From positions 62,001 through 126,000 of the forward strand of contig MCFE01000074.1 of the NCBI GenBank assembly GCA_002104905.1: 64,000 bases of DNA, in the 5' to 3' direction. Shown one piece after another: positions 63,153-64,000 of the stretch. Every line of letters begins with the position of its first letter. Position 1 is the stretch's first letter. Source of the stretch: Basidiobolus meristosporus CBS 931.73 (taxonomy: Eukaryota > Basidiobolomycota > Basidiobolomycetes > Basidiobolales > Basidiobolaceae). The notes beneath the pieces are model-generated. The model saw only the letters and a list, made by a program, of their open reading frames with translations. It was not told the origin of the DNA and did not search any database. Made by a program: the position numbers and the translations under genes.

Positions 63153-64000
63153 ATGCAAAATTTGTCCTCAGGTGGGATGAAGTATTTAATCACTTTTATT
63201 AATGATTATACAAGAAACGCATGGGTCTACTACATAGAGAGAAAGGAAGTAGCACTGTTTAAGCCCAGGGAGTTTGAAGCTGTGGCGTATAGAGAAACTG
63301 GTGAAAAGATCAAGAAAATACGCTCTGACAATGGTGGAGAATATCCCTCAAAACACTTCATCCACTCCTGCAAAATTCATGGGATAAAGCAAGAGACCAC
63401 TGTACCATACTTCCCACAGCAAAATGGAGTAGCCATACATGCAAGCAGATTAATAATGCATATGTCAAGATCTATGATCCATGATCAAAAATTATCCTAT
63501 GATTTTTGACCAGAATCAGTTGCCACAGCTGTATACCTTAAGAATAGCAGTTATAGCAAAATACTTTGTGATTCTAAACCATTTGAAGCATGGTATGGGT
63601 ACAGACTAAGTGCAGAACATCTAAGAATATTTGGGTGTACAGTGTATGCCAAGAAACTGCCTGGATATCAGCCAAAATTTGAGCCATAAAGTGTAAAATG
63701 ATTATTTTTGGGCTACTGCCATGAGGGTAAAGCATACAGACTCTACAATACCAATGTAAAGAAGGTAATCAAGCTCAGGGATGTGTTGTTTGATGAAAAT
63801 TCAAAATTTTCACAAAAAATGCCATCAGATGATGACAAATTCTGATCACATGCCCACTAATTGGCAGGATTGAGTCAGAGCAAAACATCAGAATTTTTCA
63901 CTCCAGAGAACTCTACAACTGTGGTTTAGTCTGAATCAGTGCTTGGGAATATCCCAGAAGTGATAATTCCAGTATCTTATGCCCAGAGATCCCACTGGAC
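63153..64000 (+). pseudogene. Copia A integrase, runs off the window
   Basis: Open 63,153-63,509: LITFINDYTRNAWVYYIERKE, RSDNGGEYPSKHF (D kept), PYFPQQNGVAIHASR (E changed to I). Then ENLRIFGCTVYAKKLPGYQ-type and KAYRLYNTNVKKVIK parts to the window end. The element continues beyond 64,000. Confidence 0.88.

Noticed and set aside
1-64000. RIP (repeat-induced point mutation) as the cause of all stops
   Set aside because: Intact gypsy-2 and nearly intact copia B lie here, and the clear change between copies is at CG sites. A dinucleotide count would be needed to claim RIP.
1-64000. Host genes or a gene cluster
   Set aside because: Every long open frame is explained by a transposable element. 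No frame has a host-type domain.

Overview
The window looks like a piece of a filamentous fungal genome, most likely a basidiomycete, made almost wholly of transposable elements. I found no host gene, rRNA or tRNA gene, and no CRISPR array. Evidence for a fungus is the mix of families: Ty1/copia and Ty3/gypsy retrotransposons, a PIF/Harbinger DNA transposon with two divergent genes, and a Plavaka-type (CACTA/Tnp2-like) transposase, a group known mainly from basidiomycetes. The DNA is AT-rich and poor in CG, with many TGA/TAG stops inside old coding regions, as expected where methylated cytosines decay.

Layout. 1-10,319: copia family A remains; one copy (from 822) is split by a chromodomain Ty3/gypsy element (gypsy-1, 2,249-9,040, target duplication CAAGG), itself hit by a solo LTR (family D, 3,900-4,970) and an LTR-B fragment. 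10,320-12,660: LTR-D fragment, then a Plavaka piece with an unidentified accessory gene (here 'gene X'). 12,661-16,063: PIF/Harbinger copy 1 (duplication AGT), inserted in a gene X tail. 16,064-22,642: gene X tail, a copia A fragment, then a complete but decayed copia A (17,699-22,298, duplication GAAAT) inserted in the 5' LTR of a third copia family (C). 22,803-31,157: PIF/Harbinger copy 2, split by the complete gypsy-2 element (23,582-28,519), which has LTRs identical by eye and one uninterrupted 1377-residue Gag-Pol.

31,158-35,370: the longest Plavaka copy (transposase minus, gene X plus, divergent). 35,370-37,432: a degenerate stretch ending in a family C LTR. 37,433-42,074: mosaic of fragments with a foldback MITE (38,706-39,439). 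42,075-48,248: an old copia B copy interrupted by a younger, nearly intact copia B (43,106-47,792, duplication TTTTC). 48,249-50,646: second gypsy-2 5' end, LTR-E fragment and PIF/Harbinger fragment. 50,647-55,349: rearranged Plavaka fragment, an unexplained island with AAAGGGG repeats, then gene X. 55,350-56,460: solo LTR E (duplication GTAAG) carrying a second foldback MITE. 56,461-64,000: gene X tail, then copia A copies in tandem sharing LTRs, running off the window.

How it works together: only gypsy-2 looks able to make all its proteins. Copia B needs two lesions explained (one stop, one frameshift). Everything else is broken. The nesting gives a relative time order, with gypsy-2 the youngest by LTR identity, then copia A (17.7-22.3 kb) and copia B with about 2% LTR divergence. 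All boundaries and differences were read by eye; family names rest on motifs and gene order, not on database searches.
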